Origin: Panax quinquefolius
Lineage: Eukaryota > Streptophyta > Magnoliopsida > Apiales > Araliaceae
Direction: 5' to 3'
Length of the DNA stretch: 64,000 bases
Assembly (NCBI GenBank): GCA_020205615.1
Contig: JAINUW010000217.1
Coordinates: forward strand, 277,571-341,570
In this document: piece by piece, positions 1 through 14,143 of the stretch
How the letters are laid out: each line of letters opens with the position of its first letter
Numbering within the stretch: the first letter of the stretch is position 1
The notes under the pieces: model-generated
What the model was told of the DNA's origin: nothing
What the model saw: only the letters and a program-made list of their open reading frames with translations
Databases searched by the model: none
Program-made: the position numbers and the translations under genes

Positions 1-1223
1 ATACAGATTATGTATAGGGTATGTCAGCGTATATCTGAGTTATTCAAAGCGAGAATAATAAAGAATGGAATAATGAAGTTATCTTCATGAATAAGAAAGA
101 ATAACACCCCTACGAATACAACAAATAATATCCTTACCTTAGAAGAGGCTGAATATTGGAAAAGTGAAGTAGCGAGAATACTTTTCTTCTTTTCTCTATA
201 GTTTTCTCTTCAGAGTTTTGATGAATTCGTAAGAAATAATGAAGGAATGAGCTTTCTATTTATAGAAAAGCGAGGGTGGCTCTTGAGTGTATGAAGGTCA
301 AAATGACTCTTGGTAATATTGAAGAGACAACTACTATTTGAGAAGGGTAATTAACCCTTGGAACATAGAAAGGCGATTAACTCTTGGTAATATTGAAGGG
401 ACAACTACTATTTGTGAAGGGGTAATTACTATTGGCGAAGGTAATTACTATTAATTGAAGGTAATTACTTATTGAAGAAGGTAATTACTATTGGCCGAAG
501 GTAAATACTATTGATTGAAGGTAAATCTATATGACGAAGGTAATTACTTATTCCAAAGAGTAAATCTTATTGTGAAGAGACTCTTAGATGATGACATATA
601 TTGGCCCCCATAAAATAATCAAACTTACCACAAATGTCTCATAATGAGACTCTTTATATACATCGAGGATTGAATAAATATTACCACAAATTATTTTATT
701 TTTAATCAACACATATTTAATCTTTCAACAATTATTAATCATTTATAACTTGTCGTCTCAATTAATAATATAACATATTATACGGATGATCTTGTGTGAT
801 AATTGAATCGATAATATAAGAGATATGATCGTGATTCTTGTAGTGATAATTGAGTATAGCTAAGTGACTTCTCACGTAAGCATCGATAATCAATCTGGTA
901 GTGTATTTCTTATGCGACTACGTATATCTTTGTACTTTTACTACTAGGGTAGTTCAGCGGTTTTAACAGTAACACCTCTGTAGTTATTTTTATAGAAAGA
1001 TAATTTTGTCGTTTTCTAACTACGACAATACTTTAGATTAATAAGGTCCACCATCGATTGAGCCGTCGTCTGAATATTCCAAACGAAAAGAATATTCCCG
1101 AGCCAAAGCGAATATTTTATAACAACTTGCTTACTTTGCAAAATTTATAAATATTACCCACAACTATAACATTATATCAAATAATAAAAAAATCATCTTT
1201 ATTTATAAAATTTGGGGTCTTAC
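1..1223 (-). mobile_element. Ty3/gypsy LTR remnant, minus orientation
   Basis: This stretch reads as the terminal part of the chromovirus-type LTR seen throughout the window, in reverse orientation. It finishes at 1211-1223 with GGGGTCTTAC, the reverse complement of the LTR start. The arrays of GAATATTCC-like words near 1070-1120 also occur at the matching place in the copies near 31430, 38800 and 52320. The beginning lies outside the window. No coding potential is visible. Confidence 0.6.
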
Positions 1224-2159
1224 GGCGGTTATTCAGATTATCTTGTTGGAATAAATTGGTTTAAACTTTCTGATGTCTGGCGTTGTTGTTGCGATAGCAC
1301 GCAGTATTGCGCAATTATTGATTCTTACGTGAAGGCCTTTACTCGATAATTATTACGGTAATTATTATTCGATATTTTATTTTATTGATTGATAATTGAT
1401 GCGTTGATATTTTATATTCTTGTTGTTTGATAATTGTCACTACGGTATTTTCCATTATCGAGACAATAATTCATATTATCTGAATAATATTATTAGAAAA
1501 CATTATTGGCGATGTACATTTAGAAAGTTACATACAAGGAGAGGTTTGGTCACCTAATTGCACTTTTGATGAGGAGAAATTCTTATTGGAAAGCCTCTTC
1601 ACGAGGAGCGGCTGGTTGCCGATCTTGTGATTCTGTAATATTATTTGTGAATAATTAATTATTGATTTATATGATGAGAAAATATTGATTTTATGTGGAT
1701 ATAGATGGAGAAAATTTTTAAAGTGATGATTGTTAAAAATTGATATTTTATCTTTTACGATAAAATAATATTTTATTATATTATATAATAATGGTGATAT
1801 TTTTACAATGAATATGGGATATATGAGTATATGAGGAGAAAGAGTATTTTTGTTGAAAAAGTTGTTTAAAACATGTTAAACATGTTGGTGGACCCATTTC
1901 TTGACTGAAATTTGATTGTAGCTTGTAAAATCGTTCGTATGTTGATTTTGGTCAATTTCTGTTTGGAATTTGGAAAAACTTTCTTCTACAAAGTTGTAGA
2001 GAATTGAAATTCCTATAAAAAATAGCAAGATTCAAAATTTCTGATAAAAGAGATATTTATTATGAATTATTGAAGTTTCGAGGTTCCAGAATAATTGATT
2101 TTTGAAGTTTACTTAATTTTTTAAATGAAAAACGTTTTTTTGCAATTTAGTGGGCTCGA
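1224..2159 (+). mobile_element. Ty3/gypsy LTR internal fragment, plus orientation
   Basis: The sequence abruptly switches to the same LTR family in plus orientation. The words around 1560-1680 (GGTTTGGTCACCTAATTG and the ATAATTAATTATTGAT run) match the reverse complements near 31010, 38390 and 51910. It lacks both LTR ends and stops where a minus-orientation LTR begins at 2160, so it is a truncated, nested piece. Confidence 0.55.
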
Positions 2160-3993
2160 TGTGGCGCCCCAAAATTAGGTATACATCACCCATCTTGGGT
2201 CGTCGGGATCGTGGTACAAAATTCAAATACAACTTCTTAATCTGATTTATAGGTATGCAATCGATAAAACATAACTTTGAGTTTGAATCTGATTATTATC
2301 TACTAGAGATTATACAAACTCAAAAGGAGTCCTCATTACAATTATTAACACACTATTTCACGGAATAGTGAGGACTACTAATCTTATCAATTTGGACCGT
2401 CACTCCGTTCCCCGACTAGTCCTACTATGTTCTCATTTTCGAAGAAGAGAACAATGAAAGAAAGGTGAGCTCAACTAGCGATGAAATATTATGACTAAGA
2501 TAATGCGAGAATAAATTATCGTTAGCCTTCAACGATGTTAAAGCGATAAAATATAACAACATCAAGTTTAAGCTGCGGTAGAACAAGCGATCCATTAAAA
2601 GAAGTCGAGTAGAGAATAAAATCTACTATCTTTTATGATTTAAAAGGTTTTCATCACTTTTATCGTTGGGACTCGACAATAAATAATCCACATCATCGAA
2701 TCACCCTACGCTACGACCGAGGATATTCTTTAGTATCACGACCACAATTATCCATACTTCTGGGCCAAGAATATTTGTGTTTTCATTAATGGTCGTGATC
2801 GTACCAACAAGCATCCATGATGCACTACGGGCCGATGAGGACTTATACCACATCATTTGTAACATTACGGTCATGATTACAACGAATAATCACGATCATA
2901 ATCATACCAAGTCCATCATGCACTACGGGCCCTGAGATGACTTTCGACTTTATATAAACATGAGGATGATGACAATGATATAAGAATTGATAAAACAAGT
3001 TCAAGAATTAATTTGTCCAAGAACTACTAATGTCAAATTATCGACATGATCTTTGCTTTGTAGAGAGTAAAATTCAAGAATGATCGGAAGAATATTTTCA
3101 TGAAAAGATCTTTGGATGAGCCTTGAAATATCGAGGATATTCTACTAATTTCATGGAGTATAGAAATCAAAACTTTAACCTTGGTGAGTATAATAAAGAA
3201 TGGAATAACAAAAGAAATCACCGTAAATGCGGTACTTAGCATAGGCGAGTTATTCAATGAGAATACTAAATAACGGAACGGAGTCGAGGCGAAATTCGGA
3301 TTGACGGGATGTTCCAGCGAATAATAAAGAATGGAATAATAACGAGAAATCACCGTGCATGCGGTGCCAGTAGGCGAGTTATTCCAGCGAGAATACTAAT
3401 AAGGCGGAATCGAGTCCATCGTAAAAAGCCTTGAGCAGGATATTCCAACGAGAATAATAATAAAAAAGCGGAACCAGTCCCAAGGTAAAAGCATATGAGC
3501 AGGATATTCCAATGAGAAAATAATAAAAAGCGGAATCATAGAAGAATGTCACCAAGTATAGGGTAGTCGCGTATCTTTGGTTATTCAATGAGAATAATAA
3601 ATAATAGAATAACGAAGTTCTCTTCATGAATACAAAAGAAATAATATCCACTACAAGTAAAAGAAATTGAATATAAGAGTAGGAAAGTAGCGAGAATACT
3701 TTTTATAGTTTCTCTATAATTTTCTCTACAAAAGCTTCGATGAATTAAGTAAGAAAATAATGAAGGAATGAGCTTTATTTATAGAAAAATGGATTAGCAT
3801 AATAACTAACTCATGAGCAGTTCGGATTGATTTACTTTAATCGGACGGTCCATAATTAAAGCAAAATCTTTTAAATAAAATATAATATATATTATATATA
3901 TATATATTATATTATATATATAAAACATATATTATCTTATTAATTCACGGGATTGCACTAGTGAATTTTCCCCAACTCACTTCATTCATTATA

Positions 3994-4042
<49 letters not shown>

Positions 4043-4404
4043 AAATATATATATATAATATAAAACATATATATTATATATACATAATACTCCACTAACT
4101 TTTCCTTCATCCGACTTGGTGACAACATAACATTTCACCCAAGACTTTCCCCGACACATGGGTCCCACTCGTGAGCCCCATCTTTATTATATAAAATAAC
4201 TTTCTCACCGATTATTTTGAAAAAATGGATAAATAGGGTCCATAAAATAAACAAAATTTACAACAATCACTATAAGTGATAATTGAACAAAAGCTGGACT
4301 TCTCCGTAAGCATCAATAATCAATCCCAGGTGTCTTCTTTTTATTCTGGCATTATTCTTTTGTCACTTACTGAATTATTTTGCGATTAACAAGTAAAACT
4401 TTTC
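2160..4404 (-). mobile_element. Ty3/gypsy LTR, minus orientation, truncated
   Basis: It opens with TGTGGCGCCCC and the ATAGGTATACATCACCC-like word shared by all minus-orientation copies here (29040, 36386, 49948). It then runs through the GAATATTCC-rich central region and a long AT microsatellite (about 3895-4080). It is cut at 4404, where a plus-orientation LTR starts. It is non-coding: short open frames at 3033-3651 fall in repeat sequence and have no recognisable domain. Confidence 0.55.
3895..4080. repeat. AT dinucleotide tract
   Basis: Almost pure (AT)n with short interruptions, inside the LTR remnant. Confidence 0.85.
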
Positions 4405-7400
4405 TGTAAGAACCAAAATTTTTTAAATAAAAGGAATTTCCTTTATTTATTATTTTGAAATAGTGAAGGTTGATTTGATTAATGTGGATAGTTAAAGGGT
4501 TAAATCATAAATATTTCAAAATAAGCGAAGTGGTTATAAAATATTCATTTTGTCGGCAGAATATTACATTTTTAATTATTGGAATATTAAATGCTTGTCG
4601 GGAATATTAAATAAATGCTTTGACCGTGTGTGGGCCCATGCTTGAAAGCGATTGGATGAAAGCAGCGAAATATAAGTTGGTTAAAAATAGCAGGCGTGGT
4701 TATTCTGCGTTAAAGGCATTGGAATGCCGGTGGATTTAAAATCTGATGTCTGGCGTGGTTTTGCGATGATAGCACGGTATTATTGTTAAATTATTGATCC
4801 TTACGTGAAGAAAGGCCTTTACTGATAATAATTTTCCGGTGAATTCTTTATTCGATATTTTATTTTATTGATTCGATAATTCTTTGCGTTGATTCATTTT
4901 ATATTATTAACATTCGATAATTGTCTAAGCTGCCACATTATCTCCATTATCGGATGAAGCCCCCTACTTTCTTAGGAGCGGCTTTGAGTTGTCATAATTG
5001 TGATTACTGTAATATTATTTGTGAATAATTAATTATTGATTCATATGATAAAGAAATATTTATTTTATGTGGATATAAATGATAGATTTATTTATGTGGT
5101 TATAAATGAAGAAATTAATGTTGAGGTGTTTTATCGGTAATTTTGTGGGAATGGAGGTATTAAAAATCAAATCGATATTTTTACGATGTATTGTGTGACT
5201 TATAATTTTTAATCCAAATAGTTGGATCGTTGTAATTTTTGGATATGTTATACATACATAAGTTGAGTATATGTCCTAATTTTGAGCAGATTAAAATGAG
5301 CGAATGATTTGTTAAAAAATTTTAAGAGGTGATTGATTAGGAAGTGGGGTTATAATTGATTTTGGTGGAAAATTCTAGAATTGAGTAAGGCCCCACTTGT
5401 GGTTGGTGAAGAAATGTGCTGAATTTTTTATTTCAAATGTGGTGAGTGCTTGATAGTAGCGAGTAAAGCCATCGGTGTGAGGTCAAATGTCGCTAACATT
5501 TTCTATAAATGAGAGGCTAAGTTAAATTGAAAATCACACGAAACAAAGTTTTCTCTCTTTTCTCTCTATATTATTGGCGTATTTTGTGAGTATTTAGATA
5601 CTTTGAGGTTCTTTGCTCGTCTGAAGTTTCATTCAGACATCACTTGAGCCTTTCCTTGAAAATCTTGATTCTTTGAGGTAAGGGATATTATTTTTTCGTA
5701 ATGATATTATTTCTTGATATCATTATCTTTGAAATCATTGATATGAAGTTTTATTAAATTTGGAACTTTTTTCATTATGGGAGTTCTATTAGGCAGGTTC
5801 TATTCACGAGTTCTTATTTATGAGATTCTTATTCACGATTCTTATTCACGAGTCTTATTATTATGACGTGAAAATGTTTTTTTGTGGAATTTCCTATCTT
5901 TTGGTGTCGGAGTTATTATTCGTATCGGCCTTATTCAAATATCTGACCTTTTATTCATAGAAAATAAAATTTCTTCCATGGATAAAATAAAATCGCGAAT
6001 CATTAATCCTTAATCCTTGTCATTTTGTTTCACTGGATTAGTTAACAAAATATTTTCATCATCCTCGGATCTTAAATGATGATATTATTGAATATCTTTT
6101 GGCTGTAGTCTGAAGATGAATGATTTATGAAAGAATATCTTTGCTTTTTGATGCTGAAGATGAGCAGTGTTTAAATGAACATAATAGGTGATGAATATCT
6201 TTGGCCTTTAGTGCAAAAGATGAGCAGTGTTGAGATGAACATGGTGATTGATGAATATCTTTTGGCACATGAGTGCTTAAATTTTTTCTGTTGAAGACTA
6301 ACGATAATTTGTTGTATATTATCTTAGTCGTAATATTCTTTCTTGGCTAGTTGAAACCACCCTTTTCCTTTTGTTCCATTAACTACCTCGGGGAGGCGAG
6401 AATATAGCGATGCAGTGGGGTATGGAATGAAAGGTTTTAGAAAGGATTGTTTAGTAGTCCTCACCATGGTTTTGTAAAATAATGTATCGATAAATGTGAT
6501 GAGATTTGTTGAAATATAGATATTATCAGAGAATAATATTTGTATTTAAACTCACAGATTTCAGAATTGTATACCTATTTTGGGGCGTCGCATATCGAGC
6601 TTAGGGATATGACTGGCGGAGATGGGGAATATCTTGGAGGGAGATGCGATAAATCCTTGACATTGGTGTCCTATAAAGCTTATTTGTTGAAGGTCGATAT
6701 ATCGGGATATTATGTGATATATTGATTTCAATAATTAACCTTGAGAATAGATGGAAATGAGCGATGGAAGCGCATTGGATATGAGAATATTATGATGGAA
6801 ATGAAGCGTTCTTTGTCTTTACATTTGTGATATGTTACCATTGGCGAGAATGAGCGAGATGTTTAGAAGCTTTTGCAGTTCATCAAAAATCAGGTCGAGA
6901 GACGTGTTCATTCCATGCACAATACTTTTCGGCGTATGTCTTGGGAAGCGTTTGAGAGACTATTTAATGACAAATACTTTCACGAAAGTGTTACGTTTAT
7001 GAAGGAAGTGGAGTTAAATGATTGGAACAAAAGCAACATTTGCGGTGTCTCGATGGTGAAAGTTTGCGGAAGTTATCGGGTTTACACCTCATTTGGTGGA
7101 GGATGAGAGCATTATGGCAGAGATGTTTCTTAGGGTTTGAAACCGGCGTACGTCGATGTCTCATTTCTCATAAATTTTTCTCTGATTGAGGATGTTGTAA
7201 CGAGGCTCAATTATTAGGCGAGATAGTGATACGATCCGGTTGTAGGGCGGAGAAAAGCAGAGCGGACAAAAATGGTAACCACTCTGGTGGTAATCATAGC
7301 CGTGAAAAGCGAAGAAGCGAGTCGGAGGAGATTTTAAAAAGAGAGATTTAACAATGACTATGTGAAGGCGGTCAGTGCGGCGTGGACCATGGTTCTAAGG

Positions 7401-10400
7401 AGAGAAGCGACCCACCGGTCGTATCTTCTGAATCTGGAAAAGAGGACGTATCGATCCATACGCACCTGCGATTCAAGGTATGCTATAGTTGTGGAAAGGA
7501 AGGACATATCGCTCGAGATTATCTGATGGCGAAACCTAGTTCAAGTGGACGGTGACTGATGATTTATTTTCATAAACGGGTAACTATTTATAAATCATTT
7601 TATCTCTCTGCATGTGCTTTCAGCGTTTAAACTTGACTCGGGAGAAATTAGACTTTGACTGTCTGTGGAAACTCAGGTTGGGAGAAACTTTCATCATCAC
7701 ATTGTTTATAAATCTTGTTTGATTGAGTTGGCACCATTACCTTACTTTGTTGACCTTATCTCTTTAAAGACACTTGCTTTTGATGTGATTTTAGGGATTG
7801 ATTGTTAACTTCACTCATAAATACCAAAATTGATTGTTTACATTAAAGGTTGTTAGTTTTCTTATTCTAACTTGAACTGTTATGCAATTCGAAAACAACT
7901 AAACCATTAAAATCAATCACTATATTTCTTAAAGCTATATCGTTTTATTGAAAAGCGGATTAATAAACTTTCTTAGCCCGTATTATGGATTTAAATAAAG
8001 ACCGTCACTTTCACGAGCGTATTTATTCTGCCCTATTTGTGAGCGTTTGTGATCTTGAACCCTTGTCGAATGGCTCACGGATATCATCATTTAAAGCCCA
8101 GTTTCTAAATACGAGAATTATTGGACATCGGTCTGAAGTTAAAGTTAAAGGTACTATCTCTGCTGGAATTTGGACGACATCAGTTTAAAGAAGAAAGAAG
8201 AACAGCGAGGTGATCTCGTAGCTTGAAGTCATTGACTATGTTTTGAATTTCACCAAAGAAGAAAGGTATCCTCGAAGCATACGACTGATTTGTACCAATT
8301 CTTAACCGAGCCGGCGGGAGGCGATGTGAAGAAGAAAGTAGCTGTCTTCGATCTTATGATGCTACGACTCACGATTTGACTTTCATGCCGGATATGATGA
8401 AGTTGAGATATTCAGCGCCCGGAGAACTTGGTATGGGCGAACTATGTTGATTGACATCTTTGGACTATCATATTTAGAAACCGTTCATCGGGAGACTTAT
8501 TCTGTGACGGCGTTTCGTAAGTGGATATGATGAACCTGTACCGTCGATAGCAATACAGGCGGTTGGGCCCGGGTATTTATTAAGTGGAGGGTTTTCTCGA
8601 ATGGAATAACTTCGGCTATACGTTATGGGCGAATCTGAGAAAATGATTTCGAGAGCCAAGGAATTATTTGTGCGCCATTAGAAATCTGGTTGGGATGGAT
8701 TTTGTTGTCACACGATACTTTGGGACGAGGGTTAGCATTCTCGTGCAGCGATGGGAAAGTCATAGCGTATGCCTGATGACTTGAGTTAGTAGAAGCAAAG
8801 AAGTTATCTTCGTGATCCAGCAGATGTGACCCAGGTTATTTCATGTTCAAGATATGGAGTGCTGGTAGCTTATAATCGGGAGAAAGTGAATATATTAGGA
8901 CCATAAATTGCTTAGTTCTTTCTTAGCTCGAAAAGAACGGACATCGCGGCGTGACCCGTTGCTCGGTTTTCTCGAAGGCTACTCCACTTTATTAACTCGA
9001 TATTAAAGCGGGCGATTAGGTTGCCGCGTTAAGTATTAGAGAAGATCGTATCTTTGGATGATCGGAATTCGCATATAGAGGCCAAAGTTAAAGGTTGAAG
9101 ATAGGTATTTGAGAGGAGCTATTCCGGAAGCGAATTGATGAAGAAGGGCGCCAGTACCATCCAGTGTTCATATGGAGGCACAAATATAACCATTTATGAT
9201 CCATGATACAAAAGTACAATTAAGGGTCCTACAAATTACTGGTCTTCTCTACGGTTTATGAGACCTTATCAGTTGGGTTATTGTTGATTCAATCTGAAGA
9301 CTATTAGAAAAGATCCGATGAAGATTACACGAAGCTGCGAAACAGATCAATAAGGAGGAGGTTTGAATACAAAAGAAATTTTTTAAATCGAGAGATTTCT
9401 ATTGTTAGTGATTTTAGAAATAATGAGGTTATTTGATTAATTCTGTGGATGAGTTAAGGGTTAAATACCTTGAGTGTATTTCAAATTCTGAAGCAAGTGG
9501 TTATAAAATATTAAACTTGCGTTATAAAGGTATGTTCGTTTGGTAATATGAATATTAAATGCTGTAAATATTTGAATATTAGTTGCCACAATAGCGATAG
9601 ACTAGACATGTGGCAAGCGATTATTAAGCGATTGGAATCGAGCAAAATACCAGCATAGTTGATACAGATTGAAACGCCGGAATACCAATGTGGGGATCAT
9701 GACAGGACGCATAATATTTTTGGGCCCACTTGTGGTTGGTGAAGAAATGTGCTGAATTTTATGTGCGTGTTGTAACGTTTTCTATAAATAGAAATTAGTT
9801 AGAATTGAAAATCACACGAGAAACAAAGTTTTCTCTTTCTATACATATTATTTAGTATTTTTGTGGGTATTTAGAACTGAGAGTTCTTTGCTTTCGGTAC
9901 AAGTTTCATTCGACATCACTTCCCACCTTTCATACGAAATCTCGATTCTTTGAGGTAAGGGATTTTTTTTAATGATATTATTTCTTGATATCATTATCTT
10001 TGAAAATGTTGATCTGAAGTTTTTATTAAATTTGGAACTTTTTCATGTGGGGTTACTATTCATGAGTTCTATTCATGATTCTTATTCACGAGTTCTTATT
10101 CACGCAGTCTTATTATGAAGCGTGAAAATGTTTTTTGTGGAATTTCTATCTTTTGGTGTCCGAGATTCTTATTCCGCATTATACGGCCTTATTCACGATA
10201 TCTGACTATTCACGTATCGACTTTATTCATAAAAATAAAATTTCTTCTTTTAAGTCCAAAATATCTATTGCGGATACTAGCTTTGATTGTATCCATGTTT
10301 TGATCATTCTTGAATTTTACACCACTATGATTATTTTTGAGGTATTGTTGGACATGGATAAAATAAGTCACGAATCATTAATCCTTAATCCTTGTCATTT

Positions 10401-11188
10401 TGTTTCCTTGGATTCGTTCTTTAAAAATATTTTCATCATCCTCGATCTTAAATGATGATATTATTGAATATCTTTGGCTGTAGTGCAAAGATGAATGATT
10501 TCTGAAGAATATCTTTGGCTGTAGTGTGAAGATGAGCAGTGTTTAAATGAAATGACCGATAGGTGATGAATATCTTTGGCCTTTAGTGCAAAAGATGAGC
10601 AGTGTTGAGATGAACATAATATCGATTGATGAATATCTTTTTGGCTTTGTAGTGCAAAGATGAATATTTGATTTGAGATGAATATTGATTGATGTTGTTG
10701 GGGATAAAATATTGATGATGGTATTAAATTCATAGATTATAGTAGATTTCATTCTACGTAACTCTTTACATGAATTATTATTTCAGTGCGAATATTGATT
10801 TAAAATTTGTTGTCTATTGTGATACTATTAAATTTTTTCTGTTGAAGACTAACGATAATTTGTTGTATATTATCTTAGTGTAATATTCTTTCTTGAAAGC
10901 TAGTTGAGGCTCACACTTTTCCTTTTGTTCCATTCTTCTTCTCGGGAGCAGAGTCGGGGTATGGAATGAAGGTTTTAGAAAGGATTGTTTAGTAGTCCTC
11001 ACCATTTTTGTAAAATAATGTATCGATAAATGTGATGAGGATTTATTTGAGTATAGATATTATCTGAAGATAATATTTGTATTTAAACTCACAGTTTCTT
11101 GTTGGAGTAATAAAGTTGTAGTTGTTTACGTACCATGTATTGAGAACTCAGAATGGGTGATGTATACTACCTATTTTGGGGCGTCACA
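4405..11188 (+). mobile_element. Degraded Ty3/gypsy chromovirus, plus strand
   Basis: An element in plus orientation: 5' LTR 4405-6592 (starts TGTAAGAACC, ends GGGGCGTCGCA), internal region 6593-9363, 3' LTR about 9364-11188 (ends GGGGCGTCACA). Just after the 5' LTR, TATCGAGCTTAGGATATG-like sequence matches the primer-binding region of the better copy at 36371-36385. The internal part is only about 2.8 kb against 4.8 kb in that copy, and most of the reverse transcriptase is gone. The LTRs differ in length (about 2.19 and 1.83 kb), so each has had its own indels. I found no clear target-site duplication. Confidence 0.65.
6770..7560 (+). pseudogene. gag remnant with zinc knuckle
   Basis: Fragments of a Ty3/gypsy gag. 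Around 6873-7106 the frame reads like a retrotransposon gag domain (the SWEAFERLFNDKYF region). A nucleocapsid knuckle (CYSCGKEGHIARDY) lies at about 7470-7515, with Tyr where the last Cys of CCHC is expected. Frames are broken by several short indels. The knuckle in the copy at 35109-35150 has the same Tyr, so that change either precedes both copies or is a shared sequence error. The product would package retroelement RNA. No intact protein can be made from this sequence as given. Confidence 0.6.
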
Positions 11189-11457
11189 GCTTCGTAGATT
11201 ATTTTCATAAAAAGTATTTTTGTCGTTTTTCTCTGTCGACAATAATTACATTGTGGGGTCCACCAATGATTGTCTTGGTTATGCGAATATTCCCGCTAAA
11301 AGCGAATATTCCCAGGCAATCGAATATTATATAACAACTTGCGTCTTTGTAAAATTTATAAATATTACTCACAACTATTATATCAATTTCACTCCATAAT
11401 ATTCAAAAATAATATTTATAGAAAATTCATTTTTATTCAAAAAGTTGGGGTTTTACA
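11189..11457 (-). mobile_element. Minus-orientation LTR end fragment
   Basis: A short piece of the same LTR family in reverse orientation, ending GGGGTTTTACA at 11447-11457. It contains the GAATATTCC cluster and the ACAACTTGC...TTATAAATATTAC block seen near 1100-1160. It abuts the 3' LTR of the preceding element, so one copy has inserted into another. Confidence 0.5.
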
Positions 11458-13014
11458 CTCAACGATATGTGATAAAAATGAAATTTGATTTTAGTTAATC
11501 TAACGTGGGCTTGAAATTTTGTAATTATATTATTATATTAAATTTTACGCTTTGGTGTTACAGCGATTTCTATAAATAGGGTGCTTAGGTTAGAATTAAA
11601 AATCACACCGAAACTAAAGCTTTTTTTTTTTCTCTTTCTCTCTATAATATAGAGCGTATTTTGTGAGTATTTTAGTACTTTTGAGTATTCTTATCACGGT
11701 CTGAGTTCCTTCAAAGACTTATATCAAAGTATTAAGGTCGAAATCTTTGTCTTTTTGAGGTAAGGGATGTTATTTTATTAGAAAATGATATTATTTCTTC
11801 AATATCATTTATGCGAAATATTGGTTGGAATTTTTATCAAATTTGAAACTTTTTTTCATGTCGGGAGTTCTTATTAATGGAGTTCTTATTCATGAAAGTA
11901 CTATTCACTGAAGCATGATGATGTTTTTATGAAATTTTTATCTTTTGGTATCAGATTCTTATTCACGTATCGATTAATTATTCACGATATCGGCCTTTAT
12001 TCACGAATCGACACTTATTCACGGAAAAATTAAATTTTCTTTTCTATGTCCAAGATTATGCATTATAGTTCTAGCTTTGATTTTACTCCTTTCTTGAATT
12101 TTACTCCACACTGTTATTTATGAAGTATTTTGAACTTGGATTGTTTAAAGTCACGAATCTTTAATATTTGTTCTTTTGTTTCACTTTGGATTCGTTTTCT
12201 TTAAAATATTTTTCATCATACTCAGTCTTAAATGATGATATTACTGAATATCTTTGGCCTGTAGTGCAAATATGAATGATTTCTGATGAATATTTTTGGC
12301 CGTAGTGCAAAGATGAGCAGTGTTTAGATGAACATGACCGATTGATGAATATCTTTGGCGTAATGCTGAGATGAGCGGTGTTGAGATGAATACATGACCG
12401 GTGATGAATATCTTTGGCACGTAGTCAAAGATATGACTATTTGATTCAAGATGTATATTGATTGATGTTACTGAGGATAAAATATCGATGATAGACTTTT
12501 AAATTAATAGATGATAGTATATTTCATTCTCTACTTAACTCTTCTAATGAATTGTTGTTCCATTGCGGTTGTTGATCTAAAACTTGTTGTACTATGTATT
12601 CTATCGATTTTTTCTCTGTTGAAGACTAAGGATAATTTGTTGTACATTATCTTAGTTATAATATTATTTCTTTGAAATTTAGTTGAGCTCACCCTTTTCT
12701 TTTCATTCCATTTTTCTTCTCGGGAGCGAGAATATAAGCGGGAACTAGTCGGGGTGTGGAGTAGAGTTCAAGCGGTTGTTTAAGTAGTCCTCACTATTTT
12801 ATAAAATAGTGTATCAATAATTGTAATGATTGACTTATTTGAGTGTGGATATTATGCAGAAAACAATATTTGTATTTAAACTCACGATTTATGTGTTGTG
12901 TCGTATTTGCACTTACGACAATTATATTAATGAAGTTGTAGTTGTTTACATCTCACGTATTTGGCGATTTCGAGAATGGGTTGGATGGAATAGACCTATT
13001 TTGGGGGTGTCACA
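11458..13014 (+). mobile_element. Plus-orientation truncated LTR
   Basis: The 3' two thirds of an LTR in plus orientation. It has the CTATAAATAGGG promoter word near 11570, the repeated GAATATCTTTGGC units at 12245-12430, and the end GGGGGTGTCACA at 13003-13014. The first part is missing. It is more diverged than the other copies, so it is probably older. No coding sequence is seen. Confidence 0.55.
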
Positions 13015-13180
13015 ATATCAAATTTGAAAGCCATTCAGATTAATTATCTAACCGATTCAGCCATTCAAATAATTTCTCCCCCAAAATAAACGCACTTTTA
13101 ACTATTCAAATGTATTTAATTTTAAACAAACAGTCCGTTAGTCATCTGACCACCATTCCTCATTCAGTCATGCTACATGG
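13015..13180. repeat. Fragment related to the element in the Jagunal-like intron 2
   Basis: CCGATTCAGCCATTCA and AAACAAACAGTC-like words match the right-hand end of the transposon at 21400-21530. It is probably a truncated relative. No termini are seen. Confidence 0.35.
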
Positions 13181-13883
13181 AATCTTTGACATATTATATT
13201 AAGAAAAAGTTTTTAGAATAGCAAATTATAAATTTAAATTATGATATCAAAAACGTTACATCTAATTATATATATATATATTTTAAATTATAGGATTAAT
13301 ATTGACATTTTCTAATCATTTTAAAGTATTTTGTAAATTCAAACTATGAAAAAACTAGTACTACTAATTATAAAATTATTTTTTTTCAAAATTGAATAAA
13401 TTATATTATTTTTAAATTTGAAAATATCTCAAATTATATTTTAAATGTCAAAAAGTAGTAATATTATATTTTAAACGGTATACATAAAGAATAATAATAC
13501 CTCTTAGTTCAGAGGTATTATATGTGTAACATAACATTGGATGAGGATGCAAATTGCAGGGGTGATGTTTTGGGTTTGCTACTAAAATTCCCTACTAATC
13601 CAAGGTATAATTGTTGGGGTTGGGGGTTTGGGGTTGGGGGGGGGCGAATCCTTGGGCCTTATTATTGGGCTGGACCTTGTATTGTTTGGGTCTACTACTT
13701 TTACTAGTGTTATATTTTGGATTGAGAACTTTGTGCTATTATTTTACACAGACTAAAATTAAATTAATTTTTTTCATGAGATTGTCTCCAGCTTCATATT
13801 GGTTTTTTTCAATGCCACTCATAAATCTTATGAACTCTTTTGTAAAAAACGTACAGCTACATATATACAGAATTACAGATATA
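13181..13883. other. AT-rich spacer without a recognisable gene
   Basis: Strongly AT-rich sequence with a G-rich patch at 13610-13650. Short open frames at 13522-13707 and 13611-14027 run through low-complexity sequence and into a MITE, and match nothing I recognise. Confidence 0.5.
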
Positions 13884-14135
13884 CTCTCTCCGTTCCAAGA
13901 TAAAAATTTTATTATTATTTTGGGTAGTCCCATGTTAAATGTCAACTTTCCTTTAATAACCAAATTTTTACACATTTTTTCCTATTATGCCCGTAATATT
14001 AAATATATCATAATTTTCTTATTCTAATTCTCTCTCCATATTTAATGTCATTATTATGGACAATTTTGTCATTTTATTCCTCCTCTTAATATGCGTGAAA
14101 AGTCCACCAGGACTTTTATCCTGGGACGGAAGGAG
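13884..14135. mobile_element. Stowaway-like MITE
   Basis: A 252-bp element with termini CTCTCTCCGTTCCAAGATAAAA and (reverse complement of the right end) CTCCTTCCGTCCCAGGATAAAA, flanked by TA on both sides (13882-13883 and 14136-14137). CTCCCTCCGTCCC is the standard terminal word of plant Stowaway (Tc1/mariner) MITEs. It is non-coding. Confidence 0.8.
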
Positions 14136-14143
14136 TACTATTT

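Noticed and set aside
13611..14027. 138-aa hydrophobic ORF
   Set aside because: Runs through AT-rich sequence and half of a Stowaway MITE; no domain or codon signature.
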